Below are positions 27,184 to 36,683 of a stretch of 64,000 nt of DNA, one piece after another. The stretch comes from a virus. The stretch's first letter is position 1. Each line of letters opens with the position of its first letter. The position numbers and the translations under genes are program-made. The stretch is from positions 21,866-85,865 of IMG/VR virus record IMGVR_UViG_3300021959_008125. One strand, given 5' to 3'. Below the pieces are notes generated by a model. The model searched no databases. It was given only the letters and a program-made list of their open reading frames with translations, and was not told where the DNA came from.

Positions 27184-27642
27184 ATGAACGAAATAGTTAC
27201 TAAACCGAGGTTTGATTACGACATAGAACCTTTTCAGTTTAACGAAGATATGAGCAATAAGCTTTTTTGCACCTTTGCTACAGAAAATACTCTAGATTCA
27301 GTACTAGAGGAAATTCAGGAAAGGTATAAAATTATTTACAACAAAATTTTTGTCCTTTACTCTAAAAGTCAAGATGAGTATATTTGTACTTATAATGTAG
27401 ACTTTGGAAATGTAGGAGCATTTTTAGATAATACTATTCTCGTCCACAGAAAAAAAGAATCTAACACACTCTATACAATTAATGCCCTTAATACTCTAAT
27501 TAAAGAGTTAAACGGAGGGCAATTAGACACATCTTATAGAGTTAACTGGCCTGATTACAGAAACTGTATACTACTAACCAAAGGACCAGAACTCAAGAGA
27601 GTAAATACAAAACTTTTCCGTATTGTAGAGTTGGATCGTTAA
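27184..27642 (+). CDS. Hypothetical protein upstream of single-stranded DNA-binding gene
   Basis: A 152-residue acidic alpha/beta protein that I do not recognise. It begins within a TATTTATAAT motif (27176-27185) that overlaps the start codon, so if that motif is a promoter the gene would be leaderless or read from further upstream. It sits between the polymerase-like gene and the single-stranded DNA-binding gene and may be a replication accessory factor. Confidence 0.55.
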   Translation: MNEIVTKPRFDYDIEPFQFNEDMSNKLFCTFATENTLDSVLEEIQERYKIIYNKIFVLYSKSQDEYICTYNVDFGNVGAFLDNTILVHRKKESNTLYTINALNTLIKELNGGQLDTSYRVNWPDYRNCILLTKGPELKRVNTKLFRIVELDR

Positions 27643-27647
27643 GATCT

Positions 27648-27660
27648 TTTTCTTATATTA
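27648..27660 (+). promoter_or_regulatory. TTTTCTTATATTA promoter before single-stranded DNA-binding gene
   Basis: TTTTCTTATATTA, 28 bases before the ATG. This exact 13-mer also occurs at 36654 and 56619; with G in place of the sixth base it occurs at 60271 and 61998. Confidence 0.6.
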
Positions 27661-27688
27661 AAATAAAACGTTATAATAAATTAGTTAT

Positions 27689-28471
27689 ATGGATTTAAAT
27701 GCGATTAAGGCTAAACTAGATGCCTTGAACAACAACGGTCAGCAAAGAGAAAAGACTGACTATTCAACAATTTTTTGGAAACCTGAATTAGGTAAGCAAA
27801 CGATTAGAATCGTTCCTTCTGCCTATGATCCTGCTTTCCCGTTTAAGGAATTAAAATTCCATTACGGAGTAGGAAAGTACCCGATGGTTGCTTTATCAAA
27901 CTTTGGTAAGCAAGACCCAATCGAAGAGTTCGTAAAAGAACTAAGAAAAACTAACGATAAAGATAACTGGTCTTTATCAGGTAAACTCAACCCTAAAACT
28001 AGAATCTTTGCTCCTGTAGTAGTTAGAGGAGAAGAAGATAAAGGAGTTAGATTATGGGGATTCGGTATTACTATCTATAAAGCATTACTTGCTTTGGCAG
28101 AAGATGAGGATATCGGAGACTTTACAGACGTTATTAACGGATGGGATATGGTAGTAGAGCAGGTACAAGGTAACCCTTACCCTGAGACTACTGTTCGTAT
28201 TAAACCTAAACAGACTCCATTATCAGATAATAATGATTTAGTTGATAAATGGTTAAAGGAACAACCTAATCCGGTAGAAGTACATACTCAATATGATTAT
28301 GACTTTATTAAAAAGCAATTACAGAACTATCTTAACCCTGGATCAGGAGACGATTCATCAGATACTCCAGCAGCAGCACCTGCACCTAAGCAATCTGACT
28401 TTACGTTAGAAACTGCTACTGAAGGTAATAAAGATACTGTATCAAAATTTGACGATTTATTTAATGAGTAA
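27689..28471 (+). CDS. Single-stranded DNA-binding protein (gp32-like)
   Basis: A 260-residue protein. The opening TIFWKPELGKQTIRIVPS and FPFKELKFHYGVGKYPMVALSNFGKQDPIEEFVKELR follow the gp32 core of T4-like phages. The C-terminus is a flexible Ala/Pro/Ser linker and an acidic tail (KFDDLFNE), which in gp32 recruits replication partners. It coats single-stranded DNA in replication and recombination. The recombinase gene starts at the last base of its stop codon. Confidence 0.85.
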   Translation: MDLNAIKAKLDALNNNGQQREKTDYSTIFWKPELGKQTIRIVPSAYDPAFPFKELKFHYGVGKYPMVALSNFGKQDPIEEFVKELRKTNDKDNWSLSGKLNPKTRIFAPVVVRGEEDKGVRLWGFGITIYKALLALAEDEDIGDFTDVINGWDMVVEQVQGNPYPETTVRIKPKQTPLSDNNDLVDKWLKEQPNPVEVHTQYDYDFIKKQLQNYLNPGSGDDSSDTPAAAPAPKQSDFTLETATEGNKDTVSKFDDLFNE

Positions 28472-29541
28472 TGGCTAAGAAAAAAGAGACACAACAAAAA
28501 GCTGCAGCAGCAGTACAGAAGTCTTTTAATCTTAGCAACTTCAAAAAGAAGAAAGGTTATTCAAATGCATCTGTTAAGTTTAAAGAGCAAGGATGGATTC
28601 CCCTATCTAAAGCCTTTCAAGATATTACTTCCCTGCCTGGTATCCCAACCGGGCACATCACTCTGTTGAGAGGACATAGTGATACAGGCAAGACAACTGC
28701 CTTGTTAGAAGCTGCGGTGAATGCTCAAAAAATGGGCATTCTCCCTGTCTTCATTATAACTGAGATGAAGTGGTCTTGGGAACACGCTAAAGAGATGGGT
28801 CTTCAATTCGATGAAGTAAAAGATAAAGACGGTAACGTATTAGATTACGAAGGCCATTTCCTTTATGCTGATAGAGGTCAACTGAATACTATTGAAGATG
28901 TAGCAGTTTATATTGCAGACCTTATGGATGAGCAATCCAAAGGAAATTTACCTTTTGATATGTGTTTTTTCTGGGACAGTATTGGCTCAGTACCCTGTGA
29001 TCTTTCGGTTAGATCAAATAAAAACAACAACGAATGGAATGCTGGAGCAATGTCTACTCAGTTTGGTAATAACTTAAATCAAAAGATTCTTCTATCTAGA
29101 AAAGAAAACTCTCCTTATACCAATACTATGGTGGCTATCAATAAGGTTTGGACTATGAAACCTGAATCACCGATGGGTATGCCTAAGTTACAAAATAAAG
29201 GAGGTATGTCTATGTGGTATGATGCTACGTTAGTGATTACTTTCGGTAATATTACTAACCCAGGTACATCAAAGATAAAAGCTATCAAGAACGGACTTCA
29301 GGTTGAATTTGCTAAACGTACAAACGTACAGATAGAGAAGAACCATATTGGTGGAGTTCAATCTAGAGGAAGAGTAGTTATGACCTCACATGGTTTTATA
29401 CCTGATGATAAACGTGCAATCGATAAATATAAAGACGAGCATAAAGATCACTGGTTGAAATTAGTCGGTAGTCTAGACTTTGACCTAATAGAAGAAGGAG
29501 ATTTAGAAGAAGATAATATTACTCCTAATCTATTAGATTAA
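28471..29541 (+). CDS. uvsX: UvsX/RecA-like recombinase
   Basis: A 356-residue RecA-fold ATPase. Walker A is LLRGHSDTGKTTALLEAA (about residues 66-83) and a Walker B-like strand is MCFFWDSIGSVP. It would pair with the single-stranded DNA-binding protein to drive strand exchange and recombination-dependent replication. The basic, Lys/Gln/Ala-rich N-terminus is probably a flexible DNA-binding tail. The acidic C-terminus also fits UvsX. It shares one base with each neighbour. Confidence 0.85.
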   Translation: MAKKKETQQKAAAAVQKSFNLSNFKKKKGYSNASVKFKEQGWIPLSKAFQDITSLPGIPTGHITLLRGHSDTGKTTALLEAAVNAQKMGILPVFIITEMKWSWEHAKEMGLQFDEVKDKDGNVLDYEGHFLYADRGQLNTIEDVAVYIADLMDEQSKGNLPFDMCFFWDSIGSVPCDLSVRSNKNNNEWNAGAMSTQFGNNLNQKILLSRKENSPYTNTMVAINKVWTMKPESPMGMPKLQNKGGMSMWYDATLVITFGNITNPGTSKIKAIKNGLQVEFAKRTNVQIEKNHIGGVQSRGRVVMTSHGFIPDDKRAIDKYKDEHKDHWLKLVGSLDFDLIEEGDLEEDNITPNLLD

Positions 29542-30554
29542 TGGCATACGACGATATTCTAAAAAATCTTAAAGAAACCCCACCCCGAGCTCTTAATGAT
29601 CATATCTTGATCATAGATGCGATGAATACCTTAATCAGGTCATTCTCGCTGCTCAAGGCGATGAATCCATCAGGCACCCATGTTGGCGGTCTGGTGGGTT
29701 TCCTTCGCTCGCTAGGGTACGTAACCCGCATCTTTGACCCGACAAGGGTCATTGTTGTGTGGGACGGTAAAGGTGGTGCCGGAAATAGAAAGAATATCGA
29801 TCCGAATTATAAAGCACAGAGAGCTACAGCTCGAATAACTCACTGGGGTTTATACGATACCAGAGAAGAAGAACAAGAAGCTTTAATCGGACAATTATAT
29901 AGAACCCAGGATTATCTTGAATGTCTACCTATACATCAGATGGGGTTAGAAAAACTTGAAGCTGATGATATCATAGCATATCTAGCTAATAGAGCATCCA
30001 ATGCCGGTAAAAAAGTAACTATAGTATCATCAGATAAAGATTTTTTACAGCTAGTTAATGGTAATATCGAAGTATATGCTCCGGTTAAAAAGAAAACTTT
30101 TACAAAAGATAATATATTTGAAGAATTAAAAGTTCTTCCAGTAAATTATAATATAGTAAAAGCTCTACTTGGAGATAATTCTGATAACTTATTAGGAGTC
30201 AAGGGATTAGGGATAAAGACTATAGTATCTGAATTTCCTAAGCTACTTACCGAGGTATCTGATTTAGATTATGTTTTCAAAACTGCTGAAGAAAAACTTG
30301 AAGGCAAAAAAATCTTTGCTAAAATTATTCATAACTGGGATAGAGTTGAGACTAATTTCAAGTTAATGGACTTACATGAAACTACTTTAGATGAGAAAGA
30401 GATAGAATATGTTGAGTCCATTATGAAAGAAAATATACCTGGACTCCAAACAGGAGCATTCTTGCATCTTATGGACCAAGATAAGATAGAAGGTATTACT
30501 AAGAATACCGAAGGCTGGTTAGAAACATTCCGAGCTTTAACTACTGTAAAATGA
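29541..30554 (+). CDS. 5'-3' exonuclease / RNase H (FEN-like)
   Basis: A 337-residue PIN/FEN-family nuclease. Metal-binding acidic residues are visible in HILIIDAMNTLIRSF, VIVVWDGKGG, GLEKLEADDIIAYLA and VTIVSSDKDFLQLV, and ALLGDNSDNLLGVKGLGIKT is the helix-hairpin-helix region. This is the layout of T4 RNase H, which removes RNA primers. It is coupled to the recombinase gene by a one-base overlap. Codons 30-75 use more G and C than the rest of the gene. Confidence 0.85.
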   Translation: MAYDDILKNLKETPPRALNDHILIIDAMNTLIRSFSLLKAMNPSGTHVGGLVGFLRSLGYVTRIFDPTRVIVVWDGKGGAGNRKNIDPNYKAQRATARITHWGLYDTREEEQEALIGQLYRTQDYLECLPIHQMGLEKLEADDIIAYLANRASNAGKKVTIVSSDKDFLQLVNGNIEVYAPVKKKTFTKDNIFEELKVLPVNYNIVKALLGDNSDNLLGVKGLGIKTIVSEFPKLLTEVSDLDYVFKTAEEKLEGKKIFAKIIHNWDRVETNFKLMDLHETTLDEKEIEYVESIMKENIPGLQTGAFLHLMDQDKIEGITKNTEGWLETFRALTTVK

Positions 30555-31126
30555 ACACAGGTATACTAAAGTTAAGTTTTAACTTAGATTGGAAAAATAT
30601 AAAACCTATAGCTGAAAAACTTATAGAAAGAAGTAGACGTGATAGTTTAGAGGTAAATACCGATAATACTATGTTTAACAGAGAACAACCAACACACCTA
30701 CTTCCAGAACTAAGGTCTTTTTATACTTTTTTAAAACCTCATTACTTAAATTTAGCTTATAATATTCTCAAATATCCAAAAGATCTTGAATTAGTAGTCT
30801 TACATTCTTGGTTTAACAGGTATAATGATAATGGCTACATTAAGACTCATGATCATGCAGGAGCAATTATTAGTAGTGCTCTATATTTAGAAGTACCTGA
30901 AAATAGTGGAGATCTTTTATTTAGAGATCCGTACTACGACTTTAAGAAAAACTACAGTACAAGTTCATCTGAAGATTGGCTTTGGGAAAAAGCTAATGTA
31001 AAAGTAAACGACCTTTTTATTTTTGATGCAGCAATTTCACATAGAAGTGAACCAAATAAAAGTGGAAAAGAAAGGTGGGTATTAGGTACTAATATTGGAA
31101 TAAAACCTAAAAAAACATTATTATGA
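30551..31126 (+). CDS. 2-oxoglutarate/Fe(II) oxygenase-like protein
   Basis: A 191-residue protein with the iron-binding pattern of the prolyl-hydroxylase-like oxygenase fold: HDHAGA (His-x-Asp) around residue 97, a distal AISHRSEPN histidine and KERWVLGTNI, whose arginine would bind 2-oxoglutarate. Such enzymes in T4-like phages hydroxylate proteins, nucleobases or sugars; the target here is not evident. It overlaps the exonuclease and cytidylyltransferase genes by 4 bases each. Confidence 0.75.
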   Translation: MNTGILKLSFNLDWKNIKPIAEKLIERSRRDSLEVNTDNTMFNREQPTHLLPELRSFYTFLKPHYLNLAYNILKYPKDLELVVLHSWFNRYNDNGYIKTHDHAGAIISSALYLEVPENSGDLLFRDPYYDFKKNYSTSSSEDWLWEKANVKVNDLFIFDAAISHRSEPNKSGKERWVLGTNIGIKPKKTLL

Positions 31127-31521
31127 GAAAAGGAGTTATAGCAGGAAATTTTGATGTAATTCACCCAGGATATATAAAGATGTTTAAGGAATGTAAAGAT
31201 AATTGTGATGAATTTATTATCCTTTTACACTCTGATCCTTCTATAGAACGCCCTCATAAACTTAAACCTATCCTGTCAGTAGAAGAAAGAGACGAAATGC
31301 TTATGTCAATAAAGTATATTGATAATGTATTTACTTATACTTATGAAAGAGAGCTTTTAGAGCTTTTAAAAATAGTAAATCCTCAAGTTAGGTTTTTAGG
31401 TGATGATTATAAAGATAAACCATTTACTGGTTATGATTTAAAAATACCTATTCATTATTTGAATAGAGACCACGGGTGGTCAACTACAAAATTTAAAAAA
31501 TTAATTGCTCAATCGATTTAA
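31123..31521 (+). CDS. Glycerol-3-phosphate cytidylyltransferase-like protein
   Basis: A 132-residue nucleotidyltransferase. GNFDVIHPGYIKMFKECK carries the HxGH-like motif (here HPGY), and FLGDDYKDKPFTGYDL and HGWSTTKFKKLI match the family's middle and closing (RxSTT-like) segments. The usual HxGH second histidine is a tyrosine. It would activate a phosphorylated polyol or sugar with CTP, which fits glycan synthesis more than replication, although it lies in the replication operon. Confidence 0.7.
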   Translation: MRKGVIAGNFDVIHPGYIKMFKECKDNCDEFIILLHSDPSIERPHKLKPILSVEERDEMLMSIKYIDNVFTYTYERELLELLKIVNPQVRFLGDDYKDKPFTGYDLKIPIHYLNRDHGWSTTKFKKLIAQSI

Positions 31522-31533
31522 TTTTCTTATATT
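31522..31533 (+). promoter_or_regulatory. TTTTCTTATATT promoter before helicase
   Basis: Directly after the preceding stop and 17 bases before the helicase ATG. It differs from the 13-mer consensus only in its last base. Confidence 0.6.
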
Positions 31534-31550
31534 TAAACAAAGGTTACTGA

Positions 31551-32891
31551 ATGACATTAAAGAGTTTACAACAATACGGGAAGGGGTTCCAACTAAAAGT
31601 TTTAGGATCATTACTCACAGATAAAAAGTTCTTACTTAACGTAAGAGACGTTTTACACGATAATTATTTTGATGCTGATTCACATAAGTGGATCATAGGT
31701 CAGATATGTTCTTATTTTGATAAGTACCATACTAATGTTACTATGGACGTTCTTAAAGTAGAGCTTCAAAAACTCGAAAACGAAGTCCTTCAAGTAGCAT
31801 TAAAAGAAGAGTTAAGAAACTCTTATCAAGCCTCTCAAGACGATTTAGAATACGTTCAAGAAGAGTTTACTACTTTCTGTAAGAATCAAGAAATGAAAAA
31901 CGCCATACTTAACTCAGCCGATCTTCTTAAAGAAGGAGATTTCGATGGTATTAGAAACCAGGTCGAAAAAGCAATGAAAGCGGGTATGGATAAAAATATC
32001 GGACATGAATATAATAAAGACGTTGAAACGAGATATCGTACGGATTACCGTCCTACTATTCCTAGTCCTTGGAGCATACTTAATGACGGTATCCAAGGCG
32101 GGTTTGGTCCCGGAGATCTTGCAATTGTGTTTGGTAATCCTGGTGGCGGTAAAAGCTGGACTATGGTTGCTATTGCTGCTCATGCAGTTAAACTTGGATA
32201 CAAAGTCAACTACTATACACTCGAATTGGGAGAGGATTATGTTGGTAAGCGTTTTGATTGCTACTTTACTGGCTATTCTATAGATGAAGTAAATAAACAT
32301 AGAAAAGAAGTACAGACGTACGTCGACAATCTAAAAGGTAAGCTTATAGTAAAAGAATATGCTCCTAAGTCAGCGACGGTAAATACCATAAAGTCACACG
32401 TACAAAAGTGTGTTGACATGGAACATAAACCAGACCTTATTATTATTGACTACGTTGATTATTTAAGAGCACCTTCTAGAGGTAAATCGTTTGAAAGGAA
32501 AGATGAGATTGATGATGTATTTATCGCAACCAAAGGATTAGCTAAAGAATTAAAAATACCTATTTTGACACCATCACAGGTTAATAGAATGGGAGCTAAA
32601 GATTCTGTAATTGAAGGAGATAAGGCAGCCGGATCTTATGATAAGATGATGGTGGCTGATATCTGTCTATCTCTTTCAAGACAGAAAGAAGATAAAGTTT
32701 TAGGTACCGGTAGAGTTCACGTGATGAAAAATCGATATGGTCAAGATGGTATGACTTATAATGTAAAAATGGATACTAATAACGGACATATAGAGTTTTT
32801 AGAAAAAGCAGATGCTAGAGATTTGATACCAGAAGAAGATTCTAAACCTAAATTTAATTTATCTCGCGAACAAATGGAAAAATTATTATAA
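31551..32891 (+). CDS. Replicative DNA helicase (DnaB/gp41-like)
   Basis: A 446-residue RecA-fold hexameric helicase. A small helical N-terminal domain (first ~120 residues) is followed by FGPGDLAIVFGNPGGGKSW with Walker A near residue 195, a Walker B-like strand PDLIIIDYVDYLRAP, and ILTPSQVNRMG as the DNA-facing loop. It unwinds DNA at the fork. It is expressed from its own promoter-like motif and closed by the terminator at 32933. Confidence 0.9.
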   Translation: MTLKSLQQYGKGFQLKVLGSLLTDKKFLLNVRDVLHDNYFDADSHKWIIGQICSYFDKYHTNVTMDVLKVELQKLENEVLQVALKEELRNSYQASQDDLEYVQEEFTTFCKNQEMKNAILNSADLLKEGDFDGIRNQVEKAMKAGMDKNIGHEYNKDVETRYRTDYRPTIPSPWSILNDGIQGGFGPGDLAIVFGNPGGGKSWTMVAIAAHAVKLGYKVNYYTLELGEDYVGKRFDCYFTGYSIDEVNKHRKEVQTYVDNLKGKLIVKEYAPKSATVNTIKSHVQKCVDMEHKPDLIIIDYVDYLRAPSRGKSFERKDEIDDVFIATKGLAKELKIPILTPSQVNRMGAKDSVIEGDKAAGSYDKMMVADICLSLSRQKEDKVLGTGRVHVMKNRYGQDGMTYNVKMDTNNGHIEFLEKADARDLIPEEDSKPKFNLSREQMEKLL

Positions 32892-32932
32892 AAATATTGC
32901 ATGAAAGTGGAATATATATTATATTTATTAAC

Positions 32933-32965
32933 ACGTCCCCAAGAAAACCTCAAGGGGATGTTTTT
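32933..32965 (+). terminator. Intrinsic terminator after helicase
   Basis: ACGTCCCC (32933-32940) pairs with GGGGATGT (32954-32961) in an 8-base stem with one G-U pair, followed by a T run. The 13-base loop is A-rich. Confidence 0.8.
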
Positions 32966-32996
32966 GTCTAATCACCTTACAAATATATAAAGATAT

Positions 32997-33974
32997 ATGA
33001 GTTTACTAGAAGAAAGAGTAGTGTACAAACCTTTTGAATACCCACAAGCATTTGATTACTGGTTAAAACAACAACAAGCTCACTGGTTACATACAGAAGT
33101 ACCGATGGCACAAGATGTTACTGATTGGAAATCTAATATGAAAGATCATGAAAAGAACGTTGTCGGTCAAATTTTAAAAGGGTTTGCACAAACAGAAACT
33201 ATAGTAAACGACTATTGGTCTACACTCGTAACTAAATGGTTCAGAAAACCAGAAGTTATTATGATGGGTACGACTTTAGGGTCTTCAGAAACTATTCATG
33301 CTGAAGCTTATTCATTATTAAACGAGCAATTAGGATTAGACAATTTTGCTGAATTTTTAGAAGATGAAACTACAGCAGCTAAGATAGAGTCATTGATGGC
33401 TGTTAGAGATAATCACGATGGTACACCTAACTGGCATGAAAGAGCTAAGTCACTAGCGATTTTTTCCGCGTTTACAGAAGGTGTGAACCTATTCTCTTCT
33501 TTTGCTGTTTTACTATCTTATAAAATGAGAAACCTACTTAAAGGTGTAGGTCAAATTGTAGAATGGTCTGTAAGAGATGAATCTTTACACTCTGAAGCAG
33601 GCTGTTGGTTATTTAGAACTCTTATGAAAGAGCATCCTGAATTTAAAACTCCAGAACTTATTCAAGAAATTGAAGAAGCAGCTAAGTTAGCTCTTCAATT
33701 AGAATTCGATTTTATCGATAAAGTATTCGAAATGGGAGATTTAGAAAATTTAGGTAAAGAAGAACTTAAAAATTTCATCAGACATAGAGTTAATACTAAA
33801 ATGGCTGACCTTGGGTTAGAACCTATCATCCCAGCTTCTGATATCGATAAAGGTGCATTAAAAACTATGAAATGGTTTGATGCAGTTATCGCAGGTAAAC
33901 AACAAACAGATTTCTTTGCCAATAGAGTGACCAACTATAGCAAAGGACATATGGACTGGTCATCAGCATTTTAA
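32997..33974 (+). CDS. nrdB: Class I ribonucleotide reductase small subunit
   Basis: A 325-residue ferritin-fold radical subunit. Iron-ligand helices are visible: HEKNVVGQILKGF, SSETIHAEAYSLL and DESLHSEAGCWLF. It generates the radical used by the large subunit to make deoxynucleotides. It precedes the large-subunit gene by 7 bases; thioredoxin, the likely reductant, is encoded at 36818. The start was chosen as the first ATG after the upstream terminator. Confidence 0.9.
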   Translation: MSLLEERVVYKPFEYPQAFDYWLKQQQAHWLHTEVPMAQDVTDWKSNMKDHEKNVVGQILKGFAQTETIVNDYWSTLVTKWFRKPEVIMMGTTLGSSETIHAEAYSLLNEQLGLDNFAEFLEDETTAAKIESLMAVRDNHDGTPNWHERAKSLAIFSAFTEGVNLFSSFAVLLSYKMRNLLKGVGQIVEWSVRDESLHSEAGCWLFRTLMKEHPEFKTPELIQEIEEAAKLALQLEFDFIDKVFEMGDLENLGKEELKNFIRHRVNTKMADLGLEPIIPASDIDKGALKTMKWFDAVIAGKQQTDFFANRVTNYSKGHMDWSSAF

Positions 33975-33981
33975 TTATTTT

Positions 33982-35697
33982 ATGAGTATAGTAGTAGATA
34001 CTTCCAACTGGGAGGCCGGTAAGGATTATCCTGAATGGATGAATGAGGTTTCTCTTGCAACAATATCAAAAGGGTATTTAATGCCCGATGAAACACCTAA
34101 AAAAGCATACCGTAGAGTAGCAGATACTATAGCAAATAGATTAGACCGTCCAGATCTAGCTAATAAATTCTTTCGGTATATGTGGAAAGGTTGGCTAAAT
34201 CTAGCTTCACCAGTTCTATCTAATACAGGAACAGATCGTGGCTTACCTATTTCTTGTTTTGGTATAGATACTCCTGACTCTATTAGAGGAATTGGTCTTA
34301 CAAACGCTGAGTTAATGAGATTAACATCATTAGGAGGTGGTGTAGGCATCGGATTATCTAAAGTCAGAGGTAGAGGTCAAAAAATCGGTAAAGATGACAT
34401 GGGACAATCAGAAGGCATCGTTCCATGGGCTAAAATCTACGATTCAACAATCATAGCAACTAATCAAGGGGCAGTAAGAAGAGGAGCAGCTTCTGTCAAC
34501 TTAGATATAAACCACCCAGACATAGAAGAATTTCTACAGATTAGAAGACCAAAGGGAGATCCTAACAGACAATGTCTAAATCTACACCAGTGTGTTGTAG
34601 TAGACGATGCATTCATGCAAAAGTTAGAGCATAGAGACCCTGAAGCAATGAAATTATGGGTAGAAATATTAAAATCAAGGGTAGAAACAGGTGAACCTTA
34701 CATTATGTTTAAGGATAACGTAAATAACGCTAATCCTCCAGCATACAAAAAGAATAACCTAGATGTTTCAATGACAAATATTTGCTCAGAGATCACTTTA
34801 CACACAGATGAAGAGCATAGCTTTATTTGCTGTCTGTCATCTGTTAACCTTACTAAATGGCATGAATGGCGCAACACAGATCTTATAGAAACCGCAATAT
34901 ATTTTTTAGATGGAGTGTTAGAAGAGTTCTTAGCAAAAACTTCTGGAAGGGAGTCACTGGTAAGAGCCCACAGATCCGCTAAAAAAGGTAGAGCAATCGG
35001 TCTAGGTGTGTTAGGATGGCATACTCTACTGCAGAACGAAAGAATCCCTTTCGCTTCTATTGCAGCTACATCTTTAACACACCAGATCTTCTCTGATATT
35101 AGAAATAAGGCGGAAGCTGCTTCAAGAAAGCTAGCAGATGAATATGGAGAACCTGTATGGTGTAGAGGAACCGGTATGAGAAACAGCCACTTACTTGCTA
35201 TTGCACCAACTGTATCTAACAGTACTATATCAGGAGGAGTATCAGCAGGTATTGAACCTGTTCCTGCTAACGTCTACACGTTTAATTCCGCTAAAGGAAC
35301 GTTTATTAGAAAGAATCAAGCACTTGTAGATTATTTAGAAGAAAGAGGAGCAAATACTGAAGAAGTTTGGGATCAAATTATGAAAGATAGAGGTTCAATT
35401 GCAAATCTACCTGAAGATGTAATGCCGGCAGAAGATAAACCTATCTTTTTAACATTTGCAGAAATAAATCAGCTACAACTTGTAGAACAAGCTGCAGCAA
35501 GACAAAAGTATATAGACCAGACTCAATCACTTAATTTAGCCTTCGATCCAACTGATAGTCCTAAGTTTATTAATGAAGTTCATCAAACAGCTTGGAGATT
35601 AGGAGTTAAAACCTTATATTATTTAAGAACAGATTCAGTAATTAATGGAGATATAGGAAGTAGAACGTCTACTGATTGTTTATCTTGTGATGGGTAA
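33982..35697 (+). CDS. nrdA: Class I ribonucleotide reductase large subunit
   Basis: A 571-residue catalytic subunit. LNLASPVLSNTGT and LPISCFGID contain the first active-site cysteine, TNICSEITL the radical cysteine and glutamate, and LAIAPTVSNSTISGG the phosphate-binding loop. The C-terminus STDCLSCDG keeps the two redox cysteines that pass electrons from thioredoxin. The N-terminal ATP-cone is absent, so activity is probably not subject to dATP shutdown through that domain. Confidence 0.9.
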   Translation: MSIVVDTSNWEAGKDYPEWMNEVSLATISKGYLMPDETPKKAYRRVADTIANRLDRPDLANKFFRYMWKGWLNLASPVLSNTGTDRGLPISCFGIDTPDSIRGIGLTNAELMRLTSLGGGVGIGLSKVRGRGQKIGKDDMGQSEGIVPWAKIYDSTIIATNQGAVRRGAASVNLDINHPDIEEFLQIRRPKGDPNRQCLNLHQCVVVDDAFMQKLEHRDPEAMKLWVEILKSRVETGEPYIMFKDNVNNANPPAYKKNNLDVSMTNICSEITLHTDEEHSFICCLSSVNLTKWHEWRNTDLIETAIYFLDGVLEEFLAKTSGRESLVRAHRSAKKGRAIGLGVLGWHTLLQNERIPFASIAATSLTHQIFSDIRNKAEAASRKLADEYGEPVWCRGTGMRNSHLLAIAPTVSNSTISGGVSAGIEPVPANVYTFNSAKGTFIRKNQALVDYLEERGANTEEVWDQIMKDRGSIANLPEDVMPAEDKPIFLTFAEINQLQLVEQAAARQKYIDQTQSLNLAFDPTDSPKFINEVHQTAWRLGVKTLYYLRTDSVINGDIGSRTSTDCLSCDG

Positions 35698-35698
35698 C

Positions 35699-35707
35699 TA
35701 TTTATAT
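35699..35707 (+). promoter_or_regulatory. TATTTATAT late-type motif after nrdA
   Basis: It begins two bases after the nrdA stop and ends two bases before the next ATG, too close to serve as an ordinary promoter for that start. It is listed because the core is identical to the motifs before tail genes. Confidence 0.35.
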
Positions 35708-35709
35708 AT

Positions 35710-36636
35710 ATGCCAAGAAAGTATACATTAACAGCAACATCTTTAGGAGTAGATACAGATATAGTTGATATTTACCATACCTCTGTAACTGCAGGGAATT
35801 TATTAACATCTAGCATCTCAGCTTCAAGTCTGTTGACCGGTGTAGAGTTAATAGTTAATGACAATACTTCATCATTTATTGTAGTTAATTCTAGTACTGC
35901 TTGTTCTGGTTCTTCCGGCAGCGTGGATGAAGGTGTGTATGAACCTAATACAAGATTTTTTGAATTAATTGTTGCCGATACTAACGCAGTGGCAGCCGGG
36001 TCCGGTACAGGTTCTATTTCTATTAGTTCTCCGACATCGGCAGGCCCTTCATCAACTTCCCTTACCCAAACAGTCGATTTTGATGCAGCTTCAACTTTTA
36101 CTACCACTGCAACAGGTAATTCTAATTATGATTTTACTGGGTGGTATACTTCTAGTTTAACATCATCTGGTGCATTAATATCTACTAATGCTACTTTAAA
36201 CATTACTGAAAACGCTTATACTCATAGTTTAAGAGAAGACAGATTTTATGCTGTATTTTCTTACAATCCACCAGCAACTAACTGGAGTGTGACTGGTTCA
36301 CTTACTTCGGGTTTTGTTACTTCTTGGAAAGTTATATACGACTATGGAGGAGTATTTAATGTAGTACATGATTTAGATAGCGGGGGTAATAATTTAGAAG
36401 ATGACAGGATTTCTGGTAATGCTTCAACTGTAGATATTACTGTTTATAAGGTAACTAATGCAGGTGTGGCCCAAGATGCAGGTAATGTAAGCGCTAGAGT
36501 TATTGGAGGTTCAGTACAACAGGATATATTCAACACAAATGATAATATAGGTTCTGGTAATCCCTTTACGTATACTCTTAACATTTCTCCATTCCAACCT
36601 GGTGCACAAGTTGAAGTAATAATAGAAGAAGGATAG
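35710..36636 (+). CDS. Virion-surface or adhesin-like protein with GWYTS repeat
   Basis: A 308-residue Ser/Thr/Gly-rich beta protein. The middle contains YDFTGWYTSSLTSSGALIS followed by RFYAVFSYN, which resembles the InlB-type beta repeats (FxGWYxx...FxAxF) of Gram-positive and Bacteroidota surface proteins. No signal peptide is present, so a virion decoration or fibre protein is more likely than a secreted one. It interrupts the run from nrdA to thioredoxin. Confidence 0.6.
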   Translation: MPRKYTLTATSLGVDTDIVDIYHTSVTAGNLLTSSISASSLLTGVELIVNDNTSSFIVVNSSTACSGSSGSVDEGVYEPNTRFFELIVADTNAVAAGSGTGSISISSPTSAGPSSTSLTQTVDFDAASTFTTTATGNSNYDFTGWYTSSLTSSGALISTNATLNITENAYTHSLREDRFYAVFSYNPPATNWSVTGSLTSGFVTSWKVIYDYGGVFNVVHDLDSGGNNLEDDRISGNASTVDITVYKVTNAGVAQDAGNVSARVIGGSVQQDIFNTNDNIGSGNPFTYTLNISPFQPGAQVEVIIEEG

Positions 36637-36653
36637 TTGTTTTTTACGTATAA

Positions 36654-36666
36654 TTTTCTTATATTA
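36654..36666 (+). promoter_or_regulatory. TTTTCTTATATTA promoter before thioredoxin unit
   Basis: An exact copy of the 13-mer found before the single-stranded DNA-binding gene, 17 bases before the small gene at 36684. Confidence 0.6.
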
Positions 36667-36683
36667 TATATAAAATAAGTTAT

